A program made the translations under genes and the position numbers. The notes under the pieces were generated by a model that was not told the DNA's origin, ran no database searches, and worked only from the letters and a program-made list of their open reading frames with translations. Below, in pieces: positions 27,315 to 35,308 of a stretch of DNA of 64,000 nucleotides (positions are counted from its first letter, which is position 1; each line of letters opens with the position of its first letter). The DNA comes from Microbacterium hydrocarbonoxydans (lineage in GTDB: Bacteria; Actinomycetota; Actinomycetes; Actinomycetales; Microbacteriaceae): the NCBI RefSeq assembly GCF_023715885.1, contig NZ_JAMBOY010000001.1, positions 434,001 through 498,000 of the forward strand, in the 5' to 3' direction.

Positions 27315-28222
27315 CCGCCGTCATCGAGGTGCAGAACCTCACCAAGCGCTACAAGGACAAGCGTGCGCTCGACAACGTGTCGCTGAAGCTCGAGGCCGGT
27401 GCGATCTACGGCCTGCTCGGGCGCAACGGCGCCGGCAAGACGACCCTCATGTCGATCCTCACGGCGCAGAACTTCGCCAGCTCCGGAGACGTCAGGGTCT
27501 TCGGGGAGCAGCCCTACGAGAACGCTCGCGTGCTCGACCGCGTCTGCTTCGTGCGCGAGAGCCAGAAGTACCCGGACGACGCGTATCCGCGTCACGCGTT
27601 CAAGGCCGCGAGTCTGTTCTTCCGCAACTGGAATCAGGAGCTGGCCGATGAGCTGATCGACGAGTTCCAGCTGCCGATGAAGCAGACGATCAAGAAGCTG
27701 TCGCGAGGACAGCTCTCGGCCGTCGGGGTCATCATCGGGCTCGCCTCCCGCGCCGAGCTGACCTTCTTCGACGAGCCGTACCTCGGACTCGACGCCGTTG
27801 CCAGGCAGATCTTCTACGACCGCCTGCTCGAGGACTACGCCGAGCATCCGCGCACGATCATCCTGTCGTCGCACCTCATCGACGAGGTCTCGAACCTCAT
27901 CGAGAAAGTCATCGTGATCGACAACGGTCGGATCCTCCTCGAGGAGGACACGGATGACGTGCGCGACCGCGCCGTGACCGTCGTCGGCGACGCGGAGAAG
28001 GTCGATGCCTGGGCCTCCGGCCGGGAGGTGCTCCATCGCGAGTCGCTCGGCCGCGTGGCGTCGGTCACCGTGCTCGGACACGTCTCAGCCGCCGAGCGCG
28101 CCGAGATCTCGGCGTCCGGTCTGGACCTCGCTCCCGTCTCGCTGCAACAGCTGATCGTCCGCCTCACGCAGAAGGCGGAATCCGCGTCGAGAGACGCAGC
28201 CGTGAAGGAAGGAGTCCTCTGA
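27311..28222 (+). CDS. ABC ATPase of the YtrA operon, atypical signature
   Basis: 303 residues. Walker A GRNGAGKTT is normal, but the signature reads LSRGQ (in KKLSRGQLSAVGVIIGLASRAE) instead of LSGGQ, Walker B is TFFDEPYLGLD, and the H-loop is LSSHLIDEVSNL. LSRGQ still keeps the key Ser and second Gly. A C-terminal domain of about 80 residues after the core has no obvious motif. It overlaps both neighbours (ATGA with the regulator, single-base overlap with the permease). Likely role: export or signalling in envelope stress, as for related YtrA operons. Confidence 0.9.
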   Translation: MTAVIEVQNLTKRYKDKRALDNVSLKLEAGAIYGLLGRNGAGKTTLMSILTAQNFASSGDVRVFGEQPYENARVLDRVCFVRESQKYPDDAYPRHAFKAASLFFRNWNQELADELIDEFQLPMKQTIKKLSRGQLSAVGVIIGLASRAELTFFDEPYLGLDAVARQIFYDRLLEDYAEHPRTIILSSHLIDEVSNLIEKVIVIDNGRILLEEDTDDVRDRAVTVVGDAEKVDAWASGREVLHRESLGRVASVTVLGHVSAAERAEISASGLDLAPVSLQQLIVRLTQKAESASRDAAVKEGVL

Positions 28223-28908
28223 TGCGACGCACCCTCAACGTCATCCGTCTGCAGCTGATCAACCGGCAGACCTTCATCTGGGTGCCCCTGATCATCCTCG
28301 GCTCGGCCGTCGTGATCTCGGTGCTCATCTACGCGATGATCCCGGTCGACACACCGAAGTACGGCGGCGGCGGGCAGGCCCCGCTCTGGTACTTCTTCGC
28401 GATCGGCATGGGCGCGATGACCTACACGTTCCCGTTCTCGCAGGCGATGAGCGTGACCAGGCGGGACTTCTTCCTCGGCACGCTGGCCACCGCCGTGCTG
28501 GGAAGCGCTCTGCTGGGCCTCGTGTTCCTGCTCGGCGGTGCGATCGAGCTCGCCACGAACGGATACGGCGTGAACGGGTACGTCTTCCACCTGCCGTGGC
28601 TGTGGGAGGCAGGACCTGCAGGCGCCTTCATCGTGTTCTTCACGCTCGCCCTCTTCCTGTTCATGCTCGGGTTCACGGGTGCCACGATCTACAAGAGCTG
28701 GGGCCCGCTGGTGCTGACGATCGTCGGCGTCGGGCTCGCACTCGTGCTCCTGGCACTGGTGTTCCTCGTGACTCGTCTGGAGCTGTGGCTGCAGGTCGGG
28801 CGCGCGATCGGCGACCTCGGAGCGCTGGGACTGGCATTGTGGGGACTCGTCATCGTGGCGGTGCTCTCGGCGGTCTCGTTCTTCGCATTCCGGCGCGTGA
28901 TTCCGTAG
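28222..28908 (+). CDS. ABC permease-like membrane protein of the YtrA operon
   Basis: 228 residues with six hydrophobic segments, beginning IWVPLIILGSAVVISVLIYAMI and ending LALWGLVIVAVLSAVSFFAF. The segment FPFSQAMSVTRRDFFLGTLATAVLGSALLG is the usual cytoplasmic coupling region of these small permeases. The start codon shares a base with the preceding stop. It has no known substrate. It closes the operon; an 18-bp hairpin follows 27 bases later. Confidence 0.85.
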   Translation: MRRTLNVIRLQLINRQTFIWVPLIILGSAVVISVLIYAMIPVDTPKYGGGGQAPLWYFFAIGMGAMTYTFPFSQAMSVTRRDFFLGTLATAVLGSALLGLVFLLGGAIELATNGYGVNGYVFHLPWLWEAGPAGAFIVFFTLALFLFMLGFTGATIYKSWGPLVLTIVGVGLALVLLALVFLVTRLELWLQVGRAIGDLGALGLALWGLVIVAVLSAVSFFAFRRVIP

Positions 28909-28935
28909 ATCGTCCGATCCCCTTCCGGCCGCACC

Positions 28936-29006
28936 TCGGGGGCCGACACGCCGATCGGCGGACTGCTTCACGGCATCCATTCGACATCCGGCGTGTCGGC
29001 CCCCGA
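28936..29006 (+). terminator. Perfect 18-bp hairpin after the YtrA operon
   Basis: TCGGGGGCCGACACGCCG (28936-28953) and its exact complement (28989-29006), loop 35 bases. Position suits a terminator. The rest of 28909-29141 is the upstream region of the FUSC gene without a clear promoter. Confidence 0.6.
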
Positions 29007-29141
29007 CCCGTACGCACGGGCGGGCGGATGCCGGCCGTGCGGGCCGCCTCTACCCGGCCCGCACCCGTGAGGCAACCCCGTTCGACTGCCTGAGGCGAGC
29101 GGCTATCGTCTTCGTGCGGGGAGGACGACCGAGAGGATGCC

Positions 29142-30251
29142 GTGACGAAGATCCGCTCGCGAATCCGCGAACGCCGCCCGGCCATCGTGGAATCGCTGCG
29201 CGGGGCGGTGCAGCCCGCGCGGCTGCTGCTCGCGGCGAAGACCGCGCTGGCCGTCGGGCTGGCGTGGTGGATCGCCCCGCAGATGCCGGGTGTCACCGAT
29301 CAATACCCGTACTATGCTCCGCTCGGCGCGCTCGTGAGCATGTACCCGACGCTCATGGGATCGGTGCGGTCGAGTCTGCAGACGCTTCTCGGCCTGGTCG
29401 CCGGCATCGGCCTCGCCACGCTCGTGATCGTGACGGTCGGCCCCAACTGGTGGACCATTCCCGTCGTCGTCGGCGTCGGCGTGCTGCTCTCGGGCACCGG
29501 CTGGTTCGGCGCCGGCAAGGAGTACGTGCCCATCGCGGCACTGTTCGTGCTGATCATCGGGGGGCAGAACGCCGACGACTACTCCCTCGGCTACCTCACG
29601 CAGATGGCGGTCGGCGTCGTCATCGGACTGGTCGTCAACCTCGTGATCGCGCCTGCGCCCACGACCCTGGCCGCGGCGGCACGGGTCGACGCGTTCCGCC
29701 ATCAGCTCAGCGACCACCTGCACGACATCGGCTATGCGATCACCGAGTCGTGGCCGCCGGAGCACGAGCAGTGGGCGGAGGATGCGGCGTCGCTCGCTGA
29801 CACGACATCGTCGCTGCGCACCGCGCTGGCGGAAGCGGATGACAGTCGCCGCGTGAATCCTCGTGCGCGCGGCGGCCGCGGCGAGACGCAGCACGTGCAC
29901 GAGGATCTCACCCGTCTCGATCGCATCGCGCATCTGATCCGCGACATCGCCGACGCGACGGCCGACACGATCTGGGACCGCCCGGGCGCGATGCCCCTCG
30001 ATCCGGAACTGCCCGAACCCCTGGCGGCTGCCTGCCACGCCGTGGCCGACGCGATCGCCGCGGAGGACCCGTCGACGGCCGAGGCCCACCGCCTACGCGC
30101 CGAGGCCGCCCGAGCCATCCGGAGACTGCTGGAGACCGTCGACGATCGTACGGCTGACGTCGGCCGCACGACAGGTCCCGGAGTGCTCACAGCCATGCAT
30201 CTGCGCCGCATCCTCATCGTGAGCGGCGCGACGCGCGAGTCGGACGACTGA
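29142..30251 (+). CDS. FUSC-family inner-membrane protein
   Basis: 369 residues. Five or six helices occupy residues about 30-170 (RLLLAAKTALAVGLAWWIAPQM, LLGLVAGIGLATLVIVTVG, WWTIPVVVGVGVLLSGTGWFG, YVPIAALFVLIIGGQ, LTQMAVGVVIGLVVNLVIAPAP). A cytoplasmic helical half follows with a charged, His/Arg-rich middle. This is the FUSC/aromatic-acid-exporter-like fold. Related proteins export fusaric acid or aromatic carboxylates; the actinobacterial role is unknown. GTG start after GAGAGGATGCC. It is convergent with the ArsR-like gene, whose stop abuts its own. Confidence 0.85.
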   Translation: MTKIRSRIRERRPAIVESLRGAVQPARLLLAAKTALAVGLAWWIAPQMPGVTDQYPYYAPLGALVSMYPTLMGSVRSSLQTLLGLVAGIGLATLVIVTVGPNWWTIPVVVGVGVLLSGTGWFGAGKEYVPIAALFVLIIGGQNADDYSLGYLTQMAVGVVIGLVVNLVIAPAPTTLAAAARVDAFRHQLSDHLHDIGYAITESWPPEHEQWAEDAASLADTTSSLRTALAEADDSRRVNPRARGGRGETQHVHEDLTRLDRIAHLIRDIADATADTIWDRPGAMPLDPELPEPLAAACHAVADAIAAEDPSTAEAHRLRAEAARAIRRLLETVDDRTADVGRTTGPGVLTAMHLRRILIVSGATRESDD

Positions 30252-30833
30252 TCAGATCGTGTCGTCGGCCGCGACGATGTCGACCTGCCAGAAGCGCCCG
30301 TCGGGATCGTTCTCGTCGTGGGCGGCCTCGGCGCGCTCGAACGCCTCGTCGAACTCGTGCAGCAGTGCTTCGAACTCGGTCTCGGTGAGCCGAGTGGTGC
30401 GCTGCTGGAACACCGCGCGAATGCCGGGCGAGCGGCCGCCGTAGTACTCGGGCGCCCACGCGACGACGCGCTGCAGCAGATCCTGATGCTCGGCGGCGAC
30501 GGCCTGGACCACGGCGCCGCCGAGCTCCTCGTCGGCCACCGGGTGATCGGGGTCACCGACGCTCATGGCGCCTCGAACGGCTGTCCAGACCCGATCGCGA
30601 CGATCGCGGGCGTGCTCGGGGGCTTCGGTGATGAGGGCTGCGTCGGCCAGGCTGCGCAGGTGGAAGCTCACGCGGTTCGCGGGCACGTCGAGCTCGGCAG
30701 CGATGTCGGCCGCCCGCATGTGGCCGCGGCGGGCCAGGAGCTTCAGGATTCGCCGCCGGAGGGGGTGCGCGTAGGCCTTGAGCATGGCGGAGGTCATCCA
30801 CACGGGATCCTCCCCCTGCGCTCCTCCGGTCAT
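30252..30833 (-). CDS. ArsR-like winged-helix regulator
   Basis: 193 residues. N-terminal winged helix SAMLKAYAHPLRRRILKLLARRGHMRAADIAAELDVPANRVSFHLRSLADAALITEAPE is the HTH_20/ArsR type without the metal-binding cysteines of true ArsR. A C-terminal helical part of about 110 residues (AVVQAVAAEHQDLLQRVV, TETEFEALLHEFDEAFERAEAAHDENDPDG) may bind ligand or dimerise. The ATG at 30833 is supported by TATGAT six bases upstream (leaderless). Divergent from an MFS transporter, which it most likely controls. Confidence 0.9.
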   Translation of the reverse strand: MTGGAQGEDPVWMTSAMLKAYAHPLRRRILKLLARRGHMRAADIAAELDVPANRVSFHLRSLADAALITEAPEHARDRRDRVWTAVRGAMSVGDPDHPVADEELGGAVVQAVAAEHQDLLQRVVAWAPEYYGGRSPGIRAVFQQRTTRLTETEFEALLHEFDEAFERAEAAHDENDPDGRFWQVDIVAADDTI

Positions 30834-30839
30834 GGGTCG

Positions 30840-30901
30840 ATCATACGTGCACCCGGAATTGCGCAAGGATAGTTGCGCAACTATTGTTGGCAATCTACGC
30901 T
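30840..30901. promoter_or_regulatory. Overlapping divergent promoters and TTGCGCAA operators
   Basis: Two perfect TTGCGCAA palindromes (30859-30866 and 30873-30880) and a near copy TTGGCAA (30887-30893) are spaced 14 bases apart. Minus strand: TATGAT (30840-30845) six bases before the regulator ATG. Plus strand: TTGCGC (30873-30878), 17 bases, TACGCT (30896-30901), seven bases before the MFS ATG. The palindromes cover both -35 regions, so one regulator could shut both genes. Confidence 0.7.
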
Positions 30902-30908
30902 GTGATTC

Positions 30909-32204
30909 ATGACCGCTGTCAGGACCCCGTCGAGTCTCTGGCGCAGCCCGCGCTACCTCATCTGGCTCGCGAGCGACACGAGCAAGGGACTCGCCGCTGC
31001 CTTGTTCGGCTTCGCGGTGCCGCTTCTCGCCTTGATCGTCACCGACGATCCCGCGCAGGCCGGCGTCATCGGCGGAGCCGGCATGGTCGCCAAGGTGGTG
31101 TTGACCCTCGCCGGCGGGATCCTCGCCGATCGGCACGCACGCATCGACCTCATGATCGTCGGATCGCTCCTCGGGGTGCTGCTCGCGGGCGCGTTCACCG
31201 TGCTCGCGCTCGCCGATGCGCTCACCTTCGCGACCCTGCTCATCCTCAACGTGCTGCTCGCGGCGCGCAGCGGCGTCTTCGACGTGGCAGGCGAAAGCGC
31301 GATCAAGGAGATCGTGCCCGACGACGCCATGGGCCGGGCGCAGGCGGCGAACCAGGGGCGCGACGCCGCGCTGCAGCTCGCCGGAGGCCCCCTCGGCGGT
31401 CTGCTCCTGAGCATGGGCGGCTGGGCGATCGGCGCCGCGATGACACTCTGTCAACTCATCGCCGGGACGACGGCCTGGATGCTGCGGCGCACCGAGCCGA
31501 CGGCATCCGTCCTCCCCGTGGAGTCAGACGATCGGGAGAGCGACGCCCCCGCCGCCGCGGCGAGCGCGTGGCGCGAGCTGCGCGAAGGATTCTCCTGGCT
31601 CATGTCGAGGCCCGACCTCGGTGGAGTGCTGCTCACGGTGACGGTGATCAACCTCGGCTTCAACGCCGCGATCACGACCGTCATCTACGCGCTGCAACAG
31701 TCCGGATACTCGGAGGTCCTGATCGGCACGCTCGGGGCGGCCGTCGGCGCGATCATGCTGGGTGGGGCCATCGTCGCTCCTCTCCTCGTGCCGCGGTTCG
31801 GCGCCGGGGCCATCGCCATTGCAGGTCTGGCGACGGCGACGATCGGCACCGTCGTGCTCTGCTGGGTCGATCAGCCGTGGGGGATCGTCGCCGTGCTCGG
31901 GGCATCGGTGCTCCTGCTGCCGGCGCTCAACGCCGGGATGATGGGCTACTTCATGGTGGCGACGCCGAGCCGGCTGCTCGGGCGGGCGAACAGCGCGGCC
32001 GGCGTGCTCTCGATGGGCGCGCTGCCGCTCGCCCCGCTCGTCGCAGGCTTCGGTCTCGCCTGGCTCGGACGGGAGGGGACGCTGCTCGTCTGCGCTGGCC
32101 TGTGCCTGGCATCCGTCTCTCTCGCCGTCGGCAATCGAGCGCTCCGCGCGCTGCCCGTCGAGTCGCGGTGGGCCGAGCACGCGAAGGCGTACGAGTCGCG
32201 TTGA
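30909..32204 (+). CDS. MFS transporter
   Basis: 431 residues and about twelve helices. MFS marks: SDTSKGLAAALFGFAVPLLALIV in TM1, the loop GILADRHARIDLMIVGSLLG between TM2 and TM3 (motif A type), GRAQAANQGRDAALQLAGGPLGGLLL in TM5, and a long cytoplasmic loop with Asp/Glu/Ala in the middle. Most like drug/proton antiporters of the enterobactin-exporter/EntS-like group. The start codon lies seven bases after a -10 element with no ribosome site, so the mRNA is probably leaderless. Divergent from the ArsR-like gene. Confidence 0.9.
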   Translation: MTAVRTPSSLWRSPRYLIWLASDTSKGLAAALFGFAVPLLALIVTDDPAQAGVIGGAGMVAKVVLTLAGGILADRHARIDLMIVGSLLGVLLAGAFTVLALADALTFATLLILNVLLAARSGVFDVAGESAIKEIVPDDAMGRAQAANQGRDAALQLAGGPLGGLLLSMGGWAIGAAMTLCQLIAGTTAWMLRRTEPTASVLPVESDDRESDAPAAAASAWRELREGFSWLMSRPDLGGVLLTVTVINLGFNAAITTVIYALQQSGYSEVLIGTLGAAVGAIMLGGAIVAPLLVPRFGAGAIAIAGLATATIGTVVLCWVDQPWGIVAVLGASVLLLPALNAGMMGYFMVATPSRLLGRANSAAGVLSMGALPLAPLVAGFGLAWLGREGTLLVCAGLCLASVSLAVGNRALRALPVESRWAEHAKAYESR

Positions 32205-32208
32205 GCCG

Positions 32209-32427
32209 CTACAGCGACCCGGTCAGCGCCGCGATCCCGGCGAGCGCCGAGGCGAGGGCGAGCACCAGGGCGATCGAGATCAGCACCACGTGCACGGTGA
32301 GGAACGTCGTGGGTTTGCCCGCGGCATCCCGAGCCCGGGGATCCTTGGCGATCCGGGCGTAGAACCGCGGCCACACGAGGGCGTTGAAGGCGGCGTTGGC
32401 GAACAGGAGCACGGCGAGCACGGTCAC
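32209..32427 (-). CDS. Small two-helix membrane protein (SCO4848-like)
   Basis: 72 residues: TM1 VLAVLLFANAAFNALVWPRFYARIAKD, a short charged loop (PRARDAAGKPT), and TM2 FLTVHVVLISIALVLALASALAGIAAL. Length, the W-P-R-F region after TM1 and the HV motif in TM2 recall the SCO4848 family of actinobacterial membrane proteins of unknown role. The GTG at 32427 is preferred because TACCGT lies six bases upstream. Convergent with the MFS gene, with four bases between them. Confidence 0.7.
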   Translation of the reverse strand: MTVLAVLLFANAAFNALVWPRFYARIAKDPRARDAAGKPTTFLTVHVVLISIALVLALASALAGIAALTGSL

Positions 32428-32433
32428 CCCTCC

Positions 32434-32439
32434 ACGGTA
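32434..32439 (-). promoter_or_regulatory. TACCGT -10-like element before the small membrane protein
   Basis: Minus strand TACCGT ends six bases before GTG 32427. GGAGGG in between is directly against the start, so leaderless or ultra-short-leader transcription is likely. Confidence 0.4.
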
Positions 32440-32529
32440 TCGGCTCGACCGCGCGCGATCCGCCGGGAGAAATCGACCGGGTCCATGTATCAGGAACCTC
32501 TTGCCGCGCTCCTGACAGGTGTGATCACA

Positions 32530-33162
32530 ATGAGTCCCATGACCGACGGCGTACCCGGCGCCGGCCACGATCCTGCACCGGATGACGGCGCGGCACGCTG
32601 GAAGCTCGCCGCCGCACACTTCGACGCATGGCGGGGCGGCGACAGCCGCGCGATGGACGACCTCGTGCGGCTGATGACACCTGTGCTCTGGCATGTCGTG
32701 CGCGCCTACGGTCTCGAGCGCACGCTGGCCGAGGACGTCGTCCAGACGACATGGATGCAGCTAGTCCGCAGCGGCCCCTCCATCACCGAGGCCCGCGCCG
32801 TCGCCGCCTGGCTGACGACGACCGCGCGTCGCGAGGCGTGGCGCGCGGGCAAGGCGCACGGGCGGATGGACACCACCGACACCGATGCTCTCGACGCACT
32901 GCTGCCGGAGCAGAAGTCCGCCGAGGAGCATGCCGCGACGGGCGATGAGAACCGCCGACTCTGGGCAGCCGTGCGGCTCCTCGCCGAGCGCTGCCAGCGG
33001 CTCCTGCGGGTGATCGCATTCGAAGATCGGCCGGACTATGCACGGCTGGCCGCCGATCTCGGCATGCCCGTCGGCAGCATCGGCCCCACGAGGCAGCGAT
33101 GCCTCGCCAAACTGCGCGCGCTGCTCGACGCTCCGACGACTCGGACGGAGGGGGCGCCATGA
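32530..33162 (+). CDS. ECF-like sigma factor of the protease operon
   Basis: 210 residues. Region 2: AHFDAWRGGDSRAMDDLVRLMTPVLWHVVRAYGLERTLAEDVVQTTWMQLVRSGPSITEARAVAAWLTTTARREAWR, with the typical AEDVVQTTW and WLTTTARREA. Region 4 helix-turn-helix: LRVIAFEDRPDYARLAADLGMPVGSIGPTRQRCLAKLR. It would direct RNA polymerase to a small set of promoters. First gene of a co-directional four-gene cluster, overlapping the next gene by four bases. A second ATG at 32539 is also possible. No anti-sigma with the classical zinc motif is seen; the next gene may take that role (inference). Confidence 0.92.
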   Translation: MSPMTDGVPGAGHDPAPDDGAARWKLAAAHFDAWRGGDSRAMDDLVRLMTPVLWHVVRAYGLERTLAEDVVQTTWMQLVRSGPSITEARAVAAWLTTTARREAWRAGKAHGRMDTTDTDALDALLPEQKSAEEHAATGDENRRLWAAVRLLAERCQRLLRVIAFEDRPDYARLAADLGMPVGSIGPTRQRCLAKLRALLDAPTTRTEGAP

Positions 33163-33620
33163 GCGGGACCGACCAGGAGGATGCCGCGCTGTTCGCCCGG
33201 CTGCGTGATCTGTGGCGCGACGTCGATCCGATGCCGGCGACACTCATCGACCGGATGATCGCCGCCGTCGCCGCCGAGGGCCTGAGCGAGGAGTACGCCA
33301 TGCTGACCCTCATCGAGCAGCCGCTCGGCGCGGTGCGCGGCGACACCGACGCCCTCACCCTGCAGTTCAGCGACGGCACGACCAGCATCCTGCTGCACGT
33401 GACGCGCACGGCGAGCGGACGCCACCGGGTCGACGGGTGGGCCGACACCGCCGCCGCGACGATCGAGCTCAGGCAGGGGGAGCGGGTCCGCCGCACTGCC
33501 CCCAGCGAGACCGGACGCTTCGCATTCGATGAGGTGCCGGACGGGTTCACCCGCGTGCGGCTCACCACCACCGTCGGCGACGAGGAACGCACACTGTCGA
33601 CACCGCAGTTCGAGTTGTGA
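33159..33620 (+). CDS. Small protein with carboxypeptidase-regulatory-like beta domain
   Basis: 153 residues. The N-terminal helix ALFARLRDLWRDVDPMPATLIDRMIAAVAAEGLSEEYAMLTLIE is of a kind I associate with proteins encoded right after such sigma factors. The C-terminal half (about residues 75-153: RHRVDGWADTAAATIELRQGERVRRTAPSETGRFAFDEVPDGFTRVRLTTTVGDEERTLSTPQFEL) has the pattern of a carboxypeptidase-regulatory/transthyretin-like beta sandwich (GRFAFDEVPDGF). No signal peptide or membrane helix. Coupled to the sigma gene by ATGA. A role as regulator or substrate of the proteases encoded downstream is only inferred. Confidence 0.75.
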   Translation: MSGTDQEDAALFARLRDLWRDVDPMPATLIDRMIAAVAAEGLSEEYAMLTLIEQPLGAVRGDTDALTLQFSDGTTSILLHVTRTASGRHRVDGWADTAAATIELRQGERVRRTAPSETGRFAFDEVPDGFTRVRLTTTVGDEERTLSTPQFEL

Positions 33621-33701
33621 TCCATCGCGGGTCCGCCCGCACACACCGCGGGCACGCCCGCACAGGATGCGGGTGCGCCCGCGAGGAGGGGACGACCGAT
33701 C
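33621..33701 (+). repeat. Three tandem small GC hairpins before the subtilase gene
   Basis: Three similar units, GCGGGTCCGCCCGC, GCGGGCACGCCCGC and GCGGGTGCGCCCGC, each able to fold as a tight hairpin, separated by ACACACC and ACAGGAT. They fill most of the gap between the beta-domain gene and the subtilase gene. GAGGAGGGG follows as ribosome-binding site. Could tune translation or mRNA stability. Confidence 0.6.
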
Positions 33702-35264
33702 ATGGAGCAGCCGAGGGGTTGGAGCTGGCAGGACAGAGCGGAAGGATCGATCCGTCGAGGGACGGCGCTCGATCCGAACGTCGAACCGGTCGACGGCGTC
33801 CGCGCCTTCCCGACGGCATACCTGCCGGAGCGGCTGCTCATCACCTTCGACCGCGACAGCGACCACGAGGCGTACGACGGCGAGGTGAAGGCTCTCCGCG
33901 ACGCCGCGGCATCCTTCGGCTGGCAGCTCGACATCGAGTCGCCCGACTCCCGCCTGTACGCCGACGATCTGCTCCCCGGGGTGCCGGGATTCCTGCGCGC
34001 GCGCCTCACGACGCCCGACGAACCCGTGCGCGGCGAGTCGCCCGTACCACCCGACGCCTGGCGCGTCCTGCAGCGCGCGCGTCGAAGCACCCGGTCGCCG
34101 ATGCCGCGGACCAGCCTCGAGCACGTCCTGTCGATCGATCCGGTGGGACTCAACCCGTTCAGCCGCACGAACCCCTTCAGTCGCACGAACCCGTTCAGCC
34201 GCACCAACCCCGTGCGCGGAGCCGGAGCGGGCGGCAGCGACGACTACCTCGAGCCGGGTCGAGGGGCACGGCAGCCGGTGAGCTGGCTCGGACCCGCACC
34301 GCGGCGCGGACCGTCGCCGAAGCGCGGGCGGCGACCCGTGGTCGCGGTGCTCGACACCGGCTGCGGCGTGCATGACTGGTTGCCCGACGACATCGTCACC
34401 CGGCAGGTCGAGCTCGACGGCATTCCGGTCGGACTCACCGACGACGCCGACCCCGAGCGCTACCCCGACCTCTACGGCCAGCTCGACGGTGAGATCGACG
34501 CCGTCGCAGGGCACGGCACGTTCATCGCCGGCATCATCCGCCAGACGGCGCCGGATGCGGACATCCTGTCGGTCCGCATGGCCGGAGCGCTCGGAGTGAT
34601 CGACGAGAGCACGTTCCTCACGACGGTCGCGCAGGTCGTGGAGCTGTTGCGCCGCCACCGGCAGGATCCGTCGACCGGATACCCGATCGACGTGCTCAAT
34701 CTGTCGCTCGGGTATTACCACGAGACCCCTGAGGACGGGCTCTTCAGCACCACGCTCACGGCGCTGTTGACCAAGGCCAGGGAGCTCGGCTGCGTCGTGG
34801 TGTGCTCTGCCGGCAACGACGCGATCGACCGGCCGTCGTTCCCTGCCTCGCTCTGGCCGTGGCCCGGGTCGAACAACGGCATCCCGCACGACGACGACGC
34901 CCCGCACGTTTCTGTCGGGGCGCTGAACCCCTCGGCGCGCTCGGTCGCCCTGTTCTCGAACGTCGGCCCGTGGGTGCAGGTGTATGCGCCGGGAGCAGCG
35001 GTCGTCAGCACGTCGCCGGCGTTCGTGGGCGGAGAGCAGGCATCGTGCCGCGCCGATGTCGACGGACTGCGCCGCGAGACGATCGATCCCGACGATTACC
35101 GCGGCGGATTCGCGATCTGGAGCGGCACGTCGTTCGCGGCGCCGTACGTCGCCGGACGCATCGCGGCGCAGCTCGGGGTCGTGCCAGGCGATGGCGTGTC
35201 AGCGGCGACCGCGGCGAAGGCCGTGGCGGCGGTACTGAAGACGCTGCCGGCACCGCGGGAGTAG
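33702..35264 (+). CDS. Intracellular subtilisin-like serine protease (S8) with NPFSRT repeats
   Basis: 520 residues. Catalytic triad intact: Asp218 (VAVLDTGCG), His271 (GHGTFIAGI), Ser477 (WSGTSFAAP), with oxyanion Asn372 (SAGND). There is no signal peptide and no membrane helix, so it acts in the cytoplasm. Residues 1-145 form an N-terminal domain (LPERLLITFDRDSDHEAYDGEVKALRDAAASFGW) that may act as propeptide or sensor. Residues 151-168 are three perfect NPFSRT repeats plus NP in a flexible linker just before the catalytic domain. It lies between the beta-domain gene and the TPR-CHAT gene, in one operon with a sigma factor. Substrate unknown. Confidence 0.93.
   Translation: MEQPRGWSWQDRAEGSIRRGTALDPNVEPVDGVRAFPTAYLPERLLITFDRDSDHEAYDGEVKALRDAAASFGWQLDIESPDSRLYADDLLPGVPGFLRARLTTPDEPVRGESPVPPDAWRVLQRARRSTRSPMPRTSLEHVLSIDPVGLNPFSRTNPFSRTNPFSRTNPVRGAGAGGSDDYLEPGRGARQPVSWLGPAPRRGPSPKRGRRPVVAVLDTGCGVHDWLPDDIVTRQVELDGIPVGLTDDADPERYPDLYGQLDGEIDAVAGHGTFIAGIIRQTAPDADILSVRMAGALGVIDESTFLTTVAQVVELLRRHRQDPSTGYPIDVLNLSLGYYHETPEDGLFSTTLTALLTKARELGCVVVCSAGNDAIDRPSFPASLWPWPGSNNGIPHDDDAPHVSVGALNPSARSVALFSNVGPWVQVYAPGAAVVSTSPAFVGGEQASCRADVDGLRRETIDPDDYRGGFAIWSGTSFAAPYVAGRIAAQLGVVPGDGVSAATAAKAVAAVLKTLPAPRE
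34152..34205 (+). repeat. Tandem 18-base repeats encoding NPFSRT x3
   Basis: Three 18-base units that differ in synonymous third positions (CCG/CCC, AGC/AGT) while the peptide NPFSRT stays identical, suggesting the protein repeat itself is under selection. Confidence 0.85.
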
Positions 35265-35308
35265 CCCGCGCACTTCCGTGGAGACGCACCGACCGGCATT
35301 CTGGGACG

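Noticed and set aside
34152..34205. Short tandem repeats as a CRISPR-like array
   Set aside because: The units are contiguous without spacers and lie in frame inside the subtilase gene.
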